Positions 20,471 through 29,505 are shown, counted from the stretch's first letter. The stretch: DNA of 64,000 nucleotides from Streptomyces flaveolus (GCF_000716535.1 NZ_JNWV01000038.1:1-64000), one strand, 5' to 3'. Translations and numbers: made by a program. Notes: generated by a model not told the origin, from the letters alone.

Positions 20471-21694
20471 GTGAGGCACGTAACTGGACGCGCACGGCGC
20501 GTGGGGGCCGCGCTGGCCGCCGCACTGACATGGGCGGGGCTGCTCGCGGGCTGCTCCATGGACGGCTCGGGCCCCCTGGGCGTGGGCGGGGCGCTGGGCA
20601 AGCCCCCGGCTCCCGAGGACGTCATCCGGGTGACCCCCGACGACGGCAGCAAGGCCGTACGTCCGGGTGACCGGCTACAGGTGAGGGTGCCCGGCGGGCG
20701 CCTGGAGAAGGTGACGGTGGTCAAGTCGCAGGACGCGCAGGAGACACCGGTCCCGGGGCGCATCAGCGAGGACGGGCTGACCTGGCGGCCCGACGAGGAC
20801 CGGCTGGCGCTGGCCGCCGAGTACACCGTCGACGCGGTCGCGCTGGACTCCCACGGCCGCCGCTCCGCCCGGCACACCACCTTCACCACCTACGTCCCCG
20901 ACCAGCGGTTCATCGCCTACGTCAGCCCTGAGAACCGCGCCACCGTGGGCACCGGCATGATCGTCTCCCTCTCCTTCAGCCAGGAGATCACCGACCGCGC
21001 CGCCGTCCAGCGCGCGGTCCGGGTCAGCGCGCGGCCCCCGGTCGAGATCCGCCCGCACTGGTTCGGCAAGGGCCGTCTGGACTTCCGTCCCGAGCACTAC
21101 TGGAAGCCCGGCACCGAGGTGACCGTCGACCTGAACCTGCGGGACGTCCAGGGCGCCCGCGGGATCTACGGGCTTCAGGACAAGACGTTCTCCTTCACCG
21201 TCGGCCGCAGCCAGGTCTCCCTGGTCGACGCGGCCAAGCACACCATGGACGTCCGGCGCGACGGTCAGCTCCTCGCCACCGTCCCCATCACCGCGGGCGC
21301 CCCCAAGCACCCGACGTACAACGGGAAGATGGTGGTGATGGACATGCTGGAGGTCACCCGCATGAACAGCCAGACGGTCGGCCTGGGCGCCGAGTACGAC
21401 ATCCCCGACGTCCCGCACGCCATGAAGCTCACCGACTCCGGCACCTTCCTGCACGGCAACTACTGGGCGCCGGACGCCCCGGGCCAGGTCAACGTCAGCC
21501 ACGGCTGCGTGGGCCTGACGGACGTCAAGGGCGGCAGTTCGGACACCCCGGCGGGCTGGTTCTTCGACCGCAGCCTCGTCGGGGACGTCATCGAAGTGGT
21601 CAACAGCAAGGACAAGACCGTCGCTCCCGACAACGGCCTCGGCGGGTGGAACATGGGCTGGAAGGAATGGAAAGCGGGCAGCGCGGTGAAGTAA
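20471..21694 (+). CDS. L,D-transpeptidase lipoprotein, copy 1
   Basis: A 407-residue exported enzyme that would make 3-3 cross-links in peptidoglycan. The probable start is GTG 20471 (MRHVTGRARRVG); the lipobox LLAGC makes it a lipoprotein. Two Ig-like beta domains (residues about 40-240; VTPDDGSKAVRPGDRL, ENRATVGTGMIVSLSF) precede the YkuD domain. The catalytic motif HGNYWAPDAPGQVN ... SHGCVGL holds the His and Cys. Length and layout match actinobacterial Ldt proteins. A close paralog follows in the same direction at 21853, 158 bases away. Confidence 0.9.
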   Translation: MRHVTGRARRVGAALAAALTWAGLLAGCSMDGSGPLGVGGALGKPPAPEDVIRVTPDDGSKAVRPGDRLQVRVPGGRLEKVTVVKSQDAQETPVPGRISEDGLTWRPDEDRLALAAEYTVDAVALDSHGRRSARHTTFTTYVPDQRFIAYVSPENRATVGTGMIVSLSFSQEITDRAAVQRAVRVSARPPVEIRPHWFGKGRLDFRPEHYWKPGTEVTVDLNLRDVQGARGIYGLQDKTFSFTVGRSQVSLVDAAKHTMDVRRDGQLLATVPITAGAPKHPTYNGKMVVMDMLEVTRMNSQTVGLGAEYDIPDVPHAMKLTDSGTFLHGNYWAPDAPGQVNVSHGCVGLTDVKGGSSDTPAGWFFDRSLVGDVIEVVNSKDKTVAPDNGLGGWNMGWKEWKAGSAVK

Positions 21695-21852
21695 CCAGGT
21701 GAGGGGGCGGGGCGCGCGGTACGGGTGCCGGGCGGAAGTTGCGACGGAACGGTGACATTCGCCTGACACCCAGCTCAAATCCTGGCAGTTAATATGCGCG
21801 CACAATGTGGTGGGGAGCGGGCCTGACCAGGTCCGCTGGAGGGGAGAACAAC

Positions 21853-23082
21853 GTGAACACGCGGCCTGTGGCGGGGGCGTCGGCTCGGGGGCGGCGAGGC
21901 CGTAGGGGACTGGCACTCATAGCCGGTGCCCTGGTGCTGTCGCTCTCCGCGTGCGGCGGGGGAGACGACTCGGGTACCGGGAACGGGAAGGGCAAGGGCG
22001 CCGGCAGCCAGAAGAGCGAGCAGTCCACGGCCGCGGTCAGCATCACGCCCAAGTCCGGTGCCACCGGCGTCGACACCAGCGGGACGCTCAAGGTCGGCGT
22101 CGTCCGGGGCAAGCTGACCGAGGTCACCGTCAAGGACGCCAAGGGCGAGAAGGTCGAGGGCGCGATATCCGGCGGCGGCGCCTCCTGGACGCCGTCGACC
22201 CATCTGGCCGCCGGCACCAAGTACACGGTGCACGCGGTCGCCAAGGACTCCGAGGGCCGCGAGGCCGCCGAGGACTCCACCTTCACCACGCTGACCCCGA
22301 AGAACACCTTCGTCGGCTACTTCACCCCGGAGGACGGCTCCACGGTCGGCGTCGGGATGCCGTTCTCCATACGCTTCACCCGGGGCATCACCAGCCCGGA
22401 CGCGGTCGAGAAGGCCATCCGCATCAAGACCGAGCCGGCCGTCGACGTCGAGGGTCACTGGTTCGGCAACGACCGCCTGGACTTCCGTCCCGAGAAGTAC
22501 TGGAAGGAAGGCACCAAGGTCACCGTCGACCTCGACCTGGACGGCGTCGAGGGCCGCGACGGCGTCTACGGCAAGCAGCGCAAGACCGTGAAGTTCACCA
22601 TCGGCCGCAACCAGGTCTCCGTCGTGGACGCGAAGAAGCACACGATGAAGGTCACCCAGGACGGCAAGGTCATCAAGACGATCCCGGTCACCACCGGCAA
22701 GCCCGGCTACGACACCTGGAACGGCCAGATGGTCATGAGCGAGAAGCTCACCGTCACCCGCATGAACGGCGAGACCGTCGGCTACGGCGGCGAGTACGAC
22801 ATCAAGGACGTCCCGCACGCCATCCGCCTCACCAACTCCGGTACCTTCGCCCACGGCAACTACTGGGGCGGCGACGCCTTCGGCAACTACAACGCCAGCC
22901 ACGGCTGCATCGGCCTGCGCGACGTGCGCGGCGGCTACGACGGCTCCGTCCCGGGCGCCTGGTTCTTCAACCACTCGATGATCGGTGACGTGGTCGTCGT
23001 CAAGAACTCCCACGACGCCACGGTCGCCCCCGACAACGGGCTCAACGGCTGGAACATGTCGTGGGCCGACTGGAAGAAGTGA
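21853..23082 (+). CDS. L,D-transpeptidase lipoprotein, copy 2
   Basis: A 409-residue paralog of the preceding gene from GTG 21853, with GGAGGGGAG about 6 bases upstream. Signal peptide and lipobox (LSLSAC) are followed by a Gly/Lys linker, two Ig-like domains (ITPKSGATGVDTSGTL, EDGSTVGVGMPFSIRF) and the YkuD domain with HGNYWGGDAF and SHGCIGL. It should cross-link peptidoglycan at the outer membrane face. The upstream 21695-21852 stretch holds the promoter, with an AT-rich TTAATATG near 21789. A terminator hairpin follows the stop. Confidence 0.92.
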   Translation: MNTRPVAGASARGRRGRRGLALIAGALVLSLSACGGGDDSGTGNGKGKGAGSQKSEQSTAAVSITPKSGATGVDTSGTLKVGVVRGKLTEVTVKDAKGEKVEGAISGGGASWTPSTHLAAGTKYTVHAVAKDSEGREAAEDSTFTTLTPKNTFVGYFTPEDGSTVGVGMPFSIRFTRGITSPDAVEKAIRIKTEPAVDVEGHWFGNDRLDFRPEKYWKEGTKVTVDLDLDGVEGRDGVYGKQRKTVKFTIGRNQVSVVDAKKHTMKVTQDGKVIKTIPVTTGKPGYDTWNGQMVMSEKLTVTRMNGETVGYGGEYDIKDVPHAIRLTNSGTFAHGNYWGGDAFGNYNASHGCIGLRDVRGGYDGSVPGAWFFNHSMIGDVVVVKNSHDATVAPDNGLNGWNMSWADWKK

Positions 23083-23098
23083 GCCCCGTCTGACGTAA

Positions 23099-23131
23099 GG
23101 GCCCGGTGCTGTGACCTACGGCACCGGGCCC
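23099..23131 (+). terminator. Terminator after the L,D-transpeptidase pair
   Basis: GGGCCCGGTGC (23099-23109) pairs perfectly with GCACCGGGCCC (23121-23131) around an 11-base loop, 17 bases past the stop and before the enoyl-CoA hydratase start. Confidence 0.85.
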
Positions 23132-23162
23132 ATTGCCGTTAGTGGCCGTTAACCTGACCCCC

Positions 23163-23930
23163 ATGACCGTCACTCTCGAAGTCGCCGAAGGCGTCGGCAC
23201 CCTGCGGCTCGACCGGCCGCCGATGAACGCGCTGGACATCGCCACCCAGGACCGGCTGAAGGAGCTCGCCGAGGAGGCCACGGACCGCGACGACGTGCGC
23301 GCCGTGGTCATCTACGGCGGCGAGCGGGTGTTCGCGGCGGGCGCGGACATCAAGGAGATGCAGAACATGGACCACGCGGCGATGGTCCGGCGTTCCCGCG
23401 CGCTGCAGGACTCCTTCACCGCCGTCGCCCGCATCCCCAAGCCCGTCGTCGCGGCCATCACCGGCTACGCCCTCGGCGGCGGCTGCGAACTGGCCCTGTG
23501 CGCCGACTACCGCATCGCCGCCGACAACGCCAAGCTCGGCCAGCCCGAGATCCTGCTCGGCCTGATCCCGGGTGCCGGCGGCACCCAGCGGCTGCCCCGG
23601 CTGATCGGCCCCTCCAAGGCCAAGGACCTGATCTTCACGGGCCGTCAGGTCAAGGCCGACGAGGCCCTCGCCATCGGCCTGGTGGACCGCGTCGTACCGG
23701 CCGCCGAGGTGTACGAGCAGGCGCACGCCTGGGCCGCGAAGCTCGCCCAGGGCCCGGCCATCGCGCTGCGCGCTGCCAAGGAGTCGGTCGACACCGGCCT
23801 GGAGGCCGACATCGACACCGGGCTCGCCGTCGAACGGAACTGGTTCGCCGGTCTGTTCGCCACCGAGGACCGCGAGCGCGGCATGCGCAGCTTCGTGGAG
23901 GAGGGGCCCGGCAAGGCCAAGTTCGTCTGA
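23163..23930 (+). CDS. Enoyl-CoA hydratase/isomerase family protein
   Basis: A 255-residue crotonase-fold enzyme from ATG 23163 (MTVTLEVAEGVGTLRL). It would hydrate trans-2-enoyl-CoA in beta-oxidation or a related acyl-CoA step. Oxyanion-hole segments AAGADIKEM and GGGCELALCAD are present, with both catalytic glutamates (GCE and QPEILLG) and the downstream GAGGTQRLPRL. Length is normal. It stands alone, between a terminator and an unrelated regulator, so its pathway cannot be fixed from context. Confidence 0.92.
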   Translation: MTVTLEVAEGVGTLRLDRPPMNALDIATQDRLKELAEEATDRDDVRAVVIYGGERVFAAGADIKEMQNMDHAAMVRRSRALQDSFTAVARIPKPVVAAITGYALGGGCELALCADYRIAADNAKLGQPEILLGLIPGAGGTQRLPRLIGPSKAKDLIFTGRQVKADEALAIGLVDRVVPAAEVYEQAHAWAAKLAQGPAIALRAAKESVDTGLEADIDTGLAVERNWFAGLFATEDRERGMRSFVEEGPGKAKFV

Positions 23931-24070
23931 CCGTCAACCGCGTGCGCGCCCCGCCGACTGCGGTGGAGGGCCTTGCAATTGACGCGTCGTCTCATTCGGG
24001 TCCCTCGATGGGGCGGTTTATGGGAGCCTTAACGCAGCCTTAAGCCTGCCTTGTCGAGGGAGTCCGTCGA

Positions 24071-24733
24071 TTGCCCGGAAGTGAGCCGTCGCCGCAGGTC
24101 AGCCGGGTTGATCCGGACATCGACATGCCTACGGCATATGCCGATCGGCAGGTGCGGGGCGGGGGCGTACGAGGGGCGTATTCCGCCGGAACGGCCCCCA
24201 AGACGGCTCCGGACGGCCATCATGGGGGCATGGCGGGGCTGGAGGGCATCGAACAGCCGCGGGGAGACAGCCGTGCGGCCGCGGCACGCTGGTCACCCGC
24301 GGTCGAGGACGAACAGGGACTCAAGGCGCTCGAACTGTTCGGAAACCCGACGGAGGCGGAGGTCCCGCTGCCGTCCCGCCCGGAGTCCGCGGCCACCGCC
24401 CGCCGGCTCGCCCAGGTCGTCGTCCTGCGCACCTGGCGGCTCACCCCCAAACTGGCCGAGGACGCCGTCCTGCTCGTGTCCGAACTCGTCGGCAACGCCG
24501 TGCGGCACACCGGCGCCCGCGTCTTCGGCCTGCGGATGCGCCGCCGCACCGGCTGGATCCGGATCGAGGTCCGCGACCCCTCGCGCGGGCTGCCCTGCCT
24601 GATGCCGGTCCAGGAGCTGGACGTCAGCGGACGCGGACTGTTCCTCGTCGACAAGCTCGCCGACCGCTGGGGCGTCGACCTGCTGCCGCGGGGCAAGACG
24701 ACGTGGTTCGAGATGCGGGTCACCGACCGCTGA
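24071..24733 (+). CDS. ATP-binding regulatory protein (RsbW-like histidine-kinase ATPase fold)
   Basis: A protein of up to 220 residues with a GHKL ATPase domain in its C-terminal two thirds: N-box ELVGNAVRHTG, a weak G1 box (VRDPSRGLP) and G2 box GRGLFLVDKLADRWG. Such stand-alone domains are abundant in Streptomyces and often act as anti-sigma factors or phosphorylate anti-anti-sigma factors. TTG 24071 has GGGAG 8 bases upstream; the ATG at 24230 (MAGLEGIEQ) is an alternative that still keeps the whole domain, so the first 53 residues are doubtful. No partner anti-sigma antagonist is adjacent. Confidence 0.82.
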   Translation: MPGSEPSPQVSRVDPDIDMPTAYADRQVRGGGVRGAYSAGTAPKTAPDGHHGGMAGLEGIEQPRGDSRAAAARWSPAVEDEQGLKALELFGNPTEAEVPLPSRPESAATARRLAQVVVLRTWRLTPKLAEDAVLLVSELVGNAVRHTGARVFGLRMRRRTGWIRIEVRDPSRGLPCLMPVQELDVSGRGLFLVDKLADRWGVDLLPRGKTTWFEMRVTDR

Positions 24734-24752
24734 GGTTCGACGGACGTCGGGT

Positions 24753-24784
24753 GCGGCTCCGTCACGCCCGTGCGGCGGAGCCGC
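24753..24784 (+). terminator. Hairpin after the ATPase-type regulator
   Basis: GCGGCTCCG (24753-24761) and CGGAGCCGC (24776-24784) form a 9-bp stem 20 bases after the stop of the upstream gene and before the deacetylase promoter region. Confidence 0.65.
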
Positions 24785-24882
24785 GCATCGATGCGGGCCC
24801 GCGTCCCTCCGGACGCTGCCGCACGACCCGGAGTCAGTGTAAATCGGGCTAATCGCCGGTTTTCTCCTGAACTCAGCCTTAA

Positions 24883-25665
24883 ATGGTGCGGGTGACCCCC
24901 ACTCACCGCCGTGATGTGCTGCGCGCCGGGGCCGGGCTCGTCGCCGGCGGCGCGCTCGCCGCCGGGTGCGGTACCGGCCAGGCCGCCGCCCCGCCCCCCG
25001 CCCAGGCCCCCACCTCCCCCTCCGTCCACCCCCCGGCGGCCCCCGCCCCGCGGGCCTACCCCGGCCACCCCGCCCAGATCACCCACGGCCCCCGCACCCG
25101 CCCCCAGGTGGCCCTCACCTTCCACGGCCAGGGGGACCCCGCCCTCGCCCGCGCCCTGCTCGACACCGCCGAACAGCGCGGTGCGCGGCTCACCGTGCTC
25201 GCCGTCGGCACCTGGCTGGACCAGCACCCGGACCTCGCCCGCCGCATCCTCGACGGCGGCCACGACCTCGGCAACCACACCCAGCGCCACATCGGCGTCA
25301 ACACGCTGCCCGAGGCGGAGGCCCGCCGGGAGATCACCGACTGCGCCGAGCGGCTCAAGCGGCTCACCGGCTCCATCGGAACCTGGTTCCGCCCCTCCCG
25401 CGCCCCGGTCGCCTCCCCGCTCGTCGCCCGGCTGGCCCGCGCCGCCGGCTACCCGCACGTGCTGTCGTACGACGTCGACTCGCTCGACTACACCCGCCCC
25501 GGCGCCGCCGCCGTCACCCGCGAGATCCTCGCCGGCGTCCGCAACGGCTCGGTGGTGAGCCTGCACTTCGGATACCCGGACACGCTCACCGCCCTCCCCG
25601 ACGTCCTGACCGAACTCGACCGCCGCGGACTGCGCGCGGTCACCACCACGGAGCTGCTGAGCTGA
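24883..25665 (+). CDS. Polysaccharide deacetylase (NodB-fold) lipoprotein with altered motif 1
   Basis: A 260-residue lipoprotein (lipobox ALAAGC) with a proline-rich linker (residues about 35-60) and a NodB homology domain. Motif 2 is intact (GNHTQRH, two metal-binding histidines). Motif 1, normally TFDDG with catalytic base and metal Asp, reads TFHGQGD. Motif 3 is WFRPSRAP. This variant recurs, as I recall, in actinobacterial homologues, so it may be a subfamily rather than decay. Start ATG 24883 is followed at once by GTG codons that could also serve. The stop overlaps the next start (TGATG), so it is coupled to the YVTN lipoprotein. Confidence 0.85.
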   Translation: MVRVTPTHRRDVLRAGAGLVAGGALAAGCGTGQAAAPPPAQAPTSPSVHPPAAPAPRAYPGHPAQITHGPRTRPQVALTFHGQGDPALARALLDTAEQRGARLTVLAVGTWLDQHPDLARRILDGGHDLGNHTQRHIGVNTLPEAEARREITDCAERLKRLTGSIGTWFRPSRAPVASPLVARLARAAGYPHVLSYDVDSLDYTRPGAAAVTREILAGVRNGSVVSLHFGYPDTLTALPDVLTELDRRGLRAVTTTELLS

Positions 25666-26852
25666 TGCGAACCACGAAAGCCGCCCGCCTGCTGGCCGCC
25701 GGTGCCGCCGTCACCGCCCTGACGCTGCTCTCCGCGTGCGGCGGCGGGTCCCGCGACCACGCGGACGAGCCCGCCGTCAGCAAGGCGCCGGTCCAGCCGC
25801 AGGTGAGGAAGCCGCTGGTCGACGTGTTGCCCGGGATGCCACCGGTGGACGACCCGGCCGACCTCTACGCCGCCGACCGGCCGAACCGGCTCTCGCCCGT
25901 GGTCAAGGACTTCCCCTCCCGCGTGTACGTCCCCAACACCAACTCCGACACCGTCACCGTCATCGACCCCGCCACCTACCGGATCGTCGAGACCATCCCG
26001 GTCGGCCGCCAGCCACAGCACGTCGTGCCGTCCTGGGACCTGAAGACCCTCTGGGTCAACAACGACCTCGGCAACAGCCTCACCCCGATCGACCCGCGGA
26101 CCGGCCGGGCCGGCAAGCCGGTCGCCGTGCACGACCCGTACAACCTGTACTTCACGCCCGACGGCAAGTACGCCGTCGTCATGGCCTCCATGGACCGCCA
26201 ACTCGTCTTCCGCGACGCGCACACCATGAAGGTCGTCAAGGCCGTCCCGGTGACCTGCTACGGCGTCAACCACGCCGACTTCTCCATCGACGGCCGCTAC
26301 TTCATCGTCTCCTGCGAGTTCAGCGGCGAGATCCTCAAGGTCGACACGGCGCGGATGAAGGTCGTCGCCCAGGAGAAGCTGCCGTTCCACGGCGCCATGC
26401 CGCAGGACGTCAAGATCTCACCGGACGGCAAGCTGTTCTACATCGCCGACATGATGGCCAACGGCCTGTGGATCCTCGACGGCGACAAGTTCACCCCGCC
26501 CCGGTTCCTCGCCACCGGCAAGGGCGCCCACGGCCTCTACGTCAGCCGCGACTCCCGCGAGATGTACGTCTCCAACCGGGGCGAGGGCACCATCTCCATC
26601 TTCGACTTCACCCGCAACCGGCTCACCAAGAAGTGGCGCCTGCCCGGCGGCGGCAGCCCCGACATGGGCGGGGTCTCCGCCGACGGCAAGGTCCTGTGGC
26701 TGTCCGGCCGGTACAACTCCGAGGTGTACGCCATCGACACCCGCACCGGCGCCGAGCTGGCCCGCGTCAAGGTCGGCAGCGGTCCGCACGGCCTCGCCGT
26801 CTACCCCCAGCCGGGCCGCTACTCACTGGGGCACACCGGCATCTTCCGCTGA
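25665..26852 (+). CDS. YVTN-type beta-propeller lipoprotein
   Basis: A 395-residue lipoprotein (lipobox LLSAC) from ATG 25665, overlapping the previous stop by one base. From residue about 85 it is a seven-bladed YVTN/SMP-30-like propeller: repeated blades such as YVPNTNSDTVTVIDPATYRI, WVNNDLGNSLTPIDP and YVSNRGEGTISIFDF. No catalytic motif is seen. Such surface propellers usually bind ligands or proteins. Coupling to the deacetylase suggests they act together at the cell envelope. Its 3' end overlaps the convergent acetyltransferase gene by 34 bases. Confidence 0.88.
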   Translation: MRTTKAARLLAAGAAVTALTLLSACGGGSRDHADEPAVSKAPVQPQVRKPLVDVLPGMPPVDDPADLYAADRPNRLSPVVKDFPSRVYVPNTNSDTVTVIDPATYRIVETIPVGRQPQHVVPSWDLKTLWVNNDLGNSLTPIDPRTGRAGKPVAVHDPYNLYFTPDGKYAVVMASMDRQLVFRDAHTMKVVKAVPVTCYGVNHADFSIDGRYFIVSCEFSGEILKVDTARMKVVAQEKLPFHGAMPQDVKISPDGKLFYIADMMANGLWILDGDKFTPPRFLATGKGAHGLYVSRDSREMYVSNRGEGTISIFDFTRNRLTKKWRLPGGGSPDMGGVSADGKVLWLSGRYNSEVYAIDTRTGAELARVKVGSGPHGLAVYPQPGRYSLGHTGIFR

Positions 26853-27472
26853 AGCAGCAGTTCCGCACCCACCGGACGGTACCCGGCGGCCTGGAACGCC
26901 CGCAGGCTACGGGCGTTCCCCGGGGCGACCTGCGCCCACAGCGGCTCCGCGGCGAGTTGCCGGGCGGCGGTCACCAGCAGCCGCCCGAGCCCCCGGTGCC
27001 GGGCGCCCTCGGCCACCTCGACCGACACCTCCAGCCGCCCGGCGACCCCGCGCCCCATGACCAGCACCCCGCCGTCGGCCACCCAGGCCCGCACCTCGTC
27101 CCGGCGCCCGTGGGCGTACCGGATCCGGGGGTGGCCGGCGTCCTCGATCTCCGTCAGCGCGAGCGGGGGCTCACCCGGCAGCGGGTCGCCCACCAGCACC
27201 GCGTCGACGGTCTCGGCCCGGCGTCCGGTCCGGTCCATGAGGGCGGTCAGGAAGCGCGGGTTCATCGTGGCCGCCAGGGGATCGCAGTCCAGGCCGCGCA
27301 GCGTCTCGTGCACCCACTCCGGGTCCTCGTCGGTGAAGACCACCGAGTGCGCGGTGAAGGACAGCACCCCGGCGTCCCGCGGTGAGGGCTGCGCCACGAC
27401 CGTCGTACCGCCGTCCGCCGGCGGGAACACGCCGGCCGCCACCGCGTCGAGAATGTCCCGCAAGGTCTCCAA
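26819..27472 (-). CDS. GNAT family N-acetyltransferase
   Basis: A 217-residue protein starting at TTG 27472, chosen because AAGGAG lies 6 bases upstream. The C-terminal half holds the GNAT fold: LEVSVEVAEGARHRGLGRLLV (acetyl-CoA pyrophosphate loop RHRGLG) and NARSLRAFQAAGYRPVG (motif B). The N-terminal half resembles the extra domain of two-domain GNATs. Substrate unknown. It is divergent from the MerR gene with only 48 bases between, so a shared control region is possible. Confidence 0.85.
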   Translation of the reverse strand: METLRDILDAVAAGVFPPADGGTTVVAQPSPRDAGVLSFTAHSVVFTDEDPEWVHETLRGLDCDPLAATMNPRFLTALMDRTGRRAETVDAVLVGDPLPGEPPLALTEIEDAGHPRIRYAHGRRDEVRAWVADGGVLVMGRGVAGRLEVSVEVAEGARHRGLGRLLVTAARQLAAEPLWAQVAPGNARSLRAFQAAGYRPVGAELLLQRKMPVCPSE

Positions 27473-27520
27473 GTCCCGCTCCTTGAGTCTCCACCCACTG
27501 GAAGGCCCAGACTCGCAGAC

Positions 27521-28432
27521 ATGATCGAAGACGGCACCGGACTTCTCACCATCGGCGAGCTCGCCCGCGCCACCGGACTGAGCGTGCGCACCATCCGCTA
27601 CTGGTCCGACGCGGGTGTGCTCAGCCCGGTGACCCGGTCGTCCGGCGGCTACCGGCTCTACGACGCCGGCGGCGTGGCCCGCCTGGAGCTGATCCGCACC
27701 CTGCGCGAACTGGGCCTCGGCCTGGCGGACGTGCGCGGGGTGCTGGCCGGCGAGCGGACCGTGGCCCAGGTCGCGGCCACGCATGTCGCGGCGCTGGACG
27801 CGCAGATCCGGTCGCTCATGGTGACCCGTGCGGTGCTGTCCACCGTGGCGCGACGCGGTTCGACCGCAGAGGAGATGGCACTCGTGAACAAGCTGGCGCG
27901 ACTGTCCGCCGCCGAACGGCAGCGGATCATGGAGGAGTTCGTGGCGGAGACGCTGCACGGGCTCGACACCGTGGACCCGGACATCCAGGAGCGGATGCGG
28001 CGCACCGCCGTCCACCTGGCGGAGGACCCCACGCCCGAGGAGGCCGACGCCTGGGTGGAGCTGGCCGAGATGCTCCAGGACCCCGGGTTCCGCGCGCAGA
28101 TGCGCCGGGCCGTCGAGTTCAACGCGGCCGACCGGCGGCCCGGTGAGCCGCGCGGGCGGGCGCTGTGGTTCGCCAAGCGGCTCGTGGACCTGGTGGCGCC
28201 GGTCCGTGAGGGCGGCGTCGACCCCACCGGGCCCGGGGCGGAGGAGGTGCTGGAGGAACTGTTCGGCGACGCCGACCGGGGCGACGTACTGGACCGCATG
28301 ACGGCCGGCTTCGACGATCGCGTGGCCCGCTACCGGGAACTGCTCGCCGTGGTGAACCGGCAGCCCGCGCCACCGCACGCCGAGGACTTCGCCTGGGTGG
28401 TCGCCGCACTCCGCGCTCGTGCGGGCCGTTAA
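27521..28432 (+). CDS. MerR family transcriptional regulator
   Basis: A 303-residue regulator. The N-terminal winged helix is classic MerR (LTIGELARATGLSVRTIRYW, SPVTRSSGGYRLYD), followed by the dimerisation coiled coil (VAALDAQIRSLMVTRAVLS). The remaining 200 residues are a helical ligand-binding domain, longer than in metal-type MerR, and no cysteine metal site is seen, so it is likely a drug or small-molecule sensor. It may control its own gene and the divergent acetyltransferase. Confidence 0.92.
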   Translation: MIEDGTGLLTIGELARATGLSVRTIRYWSDAGVLSPVTRSSGGYRLYDAGGVARLELIRTLRELGLGLADVRGVLAGERTVAQVAATHVAALDAQIRSLMVTRAVLSTVARRGSTAEEMALVNKLARLSAAERQRIMEEFVAETLHGLDTVDPDIQERMRRTAVHLAEDPTPEEADAWVELAEMLQDPGFRAQMRRAVEFNAADRRPGEPRGRALWFAKRLVDLVAPVREGGVDPTGPGAEEVLEELFGDADRGDVLDRMTAGFDDRVARYRELLAVVNRQPAPPHAEDFAWVVAALRARAGR

Positions 28433-28491
28433 TCTGACCAGCGTCAGTACGCCAGCACGGCATGAGAAACACGACCAAAAGGGGCGGATCG

Positions 28492-28704
28492 GTGGCGGAC
28501 ATCGAGGAAGCACGCAAGCAGTTCCAGCGGATCGACGCGGACGGTGACGGATTCATCACCGCAGCGGAGTTCAAGTCCGCCCTCGCGCAGCAGGGTGACT
28601 GGAACGTCACCGAGACGGTCGCGGAGGCCGTCATCAAGACCCGTGACCTCAACGGCGACAAGGTGCTGTCGTTCGACGAGTTCTGGGCCTACCTGAGCAA
28701 GTGA
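28492..28704 (+). CDS. Small EF-hand calcium-binding protein
   Basis: A 70-residue calmodulin-like protein from GTG 28492 (MADIEEARKQF), with AGGGGCGG upstream; an ATG at 28462 would add ten residues. Two EF-hands fill it: loop 1 DADGDGFITAAE and loop 2 DLNGDKVLSFDE, each with Asp at position 1 and Glu at position 12. It resembles the small Streptomyces Cab proteins that bind or buffer calcium. It stands alone, followed by a strong terminator. Confidence 0.93.
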   Translation: MADIEEARKQFQRIDADGDGFITAAEFKSALAQQGDWNVTETVAEAVIKTRDLNGDKVLSFDEFWAYLSK

Positions 28705-28717
28705 CCCGCCGGCGACA

Positions 28718-28751
28718 GGGGGTGCCCGCCCCGAGCGGTCCGGGCACCCCC
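28718..28751. terminator. Bidirectional terminator between EF-hand gene and ABC ATPase
   Basis: GGGGGTGCCCG (28718-28728) pairs perfectly with CGGGCACCCCC (28741-28751), followed by TTCGT. It sits 13 bases after the EF-hand stop and 20 bases before the convergent gene end, so it can serve both. Confidence 0.88.
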
Positions 28752-28771
28752 TTCGTCATGCCGTCGTGCCG

Positions 28772-29505
28772 TCACGCCGCGCGCCGGATCCGCACGCTCC
28801 AGCACCCCTCGTCGTGCCGCTCCAGCGTCAACGGCAGATCGAAGCACTTGCCGACCTGGTCACCGGTGAGCACCGACGCGACCGGCCCCGAGGCCAGCAC
28901 CCGTCCGTCGCGCAGCAGCACGGCGTGCGTGGTGCCCGCCGGCAGCTCCTCCAGATGGTGGGTGACCAGCACCGTCGCCAGCGCCGGATGAGCCGTCCGC
29001 AACTCCTCCAGCGCATCGATCAGTTGTTCCCGGCCGGGCAGGTCCAGGCCGGTCGCCGGCTCGTCCAGGAGCAGCAGCCGCGGCTCGGGCATCAGTGCCC
29101 GCGCGATCAGCGTCCGGCCGCGCTGTCCCTGTGAGAGCGTCGGCCACCGGGCGTCCCGCAGCGCCCCCAGCCCCAGCGTGGCCAGCAGTGCCTCGGCCCG
29201 CTCCGGCTGCTCCGGGGTGGGCCGCCACCGGGGGAGTAGCTCGACCGAGTTCGTCGCCCCCGTGAGCACCACGTCCCGTACCCGCAGCGGCGAGGTCAGC
29301 GGATGGCGCGGGTCGACGTGCCCGACCAGGGCCCGCAGCTCACGCAGGTCCACCCGGCCCAGCCGGTGCCCGAGCACCCGCACCGTGCCCCGGGTCGGAT
29401 GGACCACCGCGCCGAGCAGCCCCAGCAGGGTCGACTTGCCCGCGCCGTTGGCGCCGAGCAGCGCCCAGTGCTCACCGGCCCGGACGGTCAGGGAGACCTC
29501 CTGGG
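28772..29505 (-). pseudogene. ABC transporter ATP-binding protein, 5' end missing
   Basis: The C-terminal and central parts of a stand-alone ABC ATPase are intact: Walker A GANGAGKST (just upstream of 29407), signature LSQGQRGR, Walker B LLLLDEPATGLD, switch VTHHLEEL. The frame runs up to about EVSLTVRAGEHWALLG near 29500, then joins directly to a piece of an unrelated gene on the other strand. No start codon exists upstream of the Walker A in this frame. About 25 N-terminal residues and the promoter are therefore gone. A GTG at 29407 is open but would omit the Walker A. Real deletion or assembly collapse cannot be told apart here. Confidence 0.82.

Noticed and set aside
24071..24229. First 53 codons of the ATPase-type regulator as certain coding sequence
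   Set aside because: Kept only as the longer option, since a later ATG preserves the whole domain.
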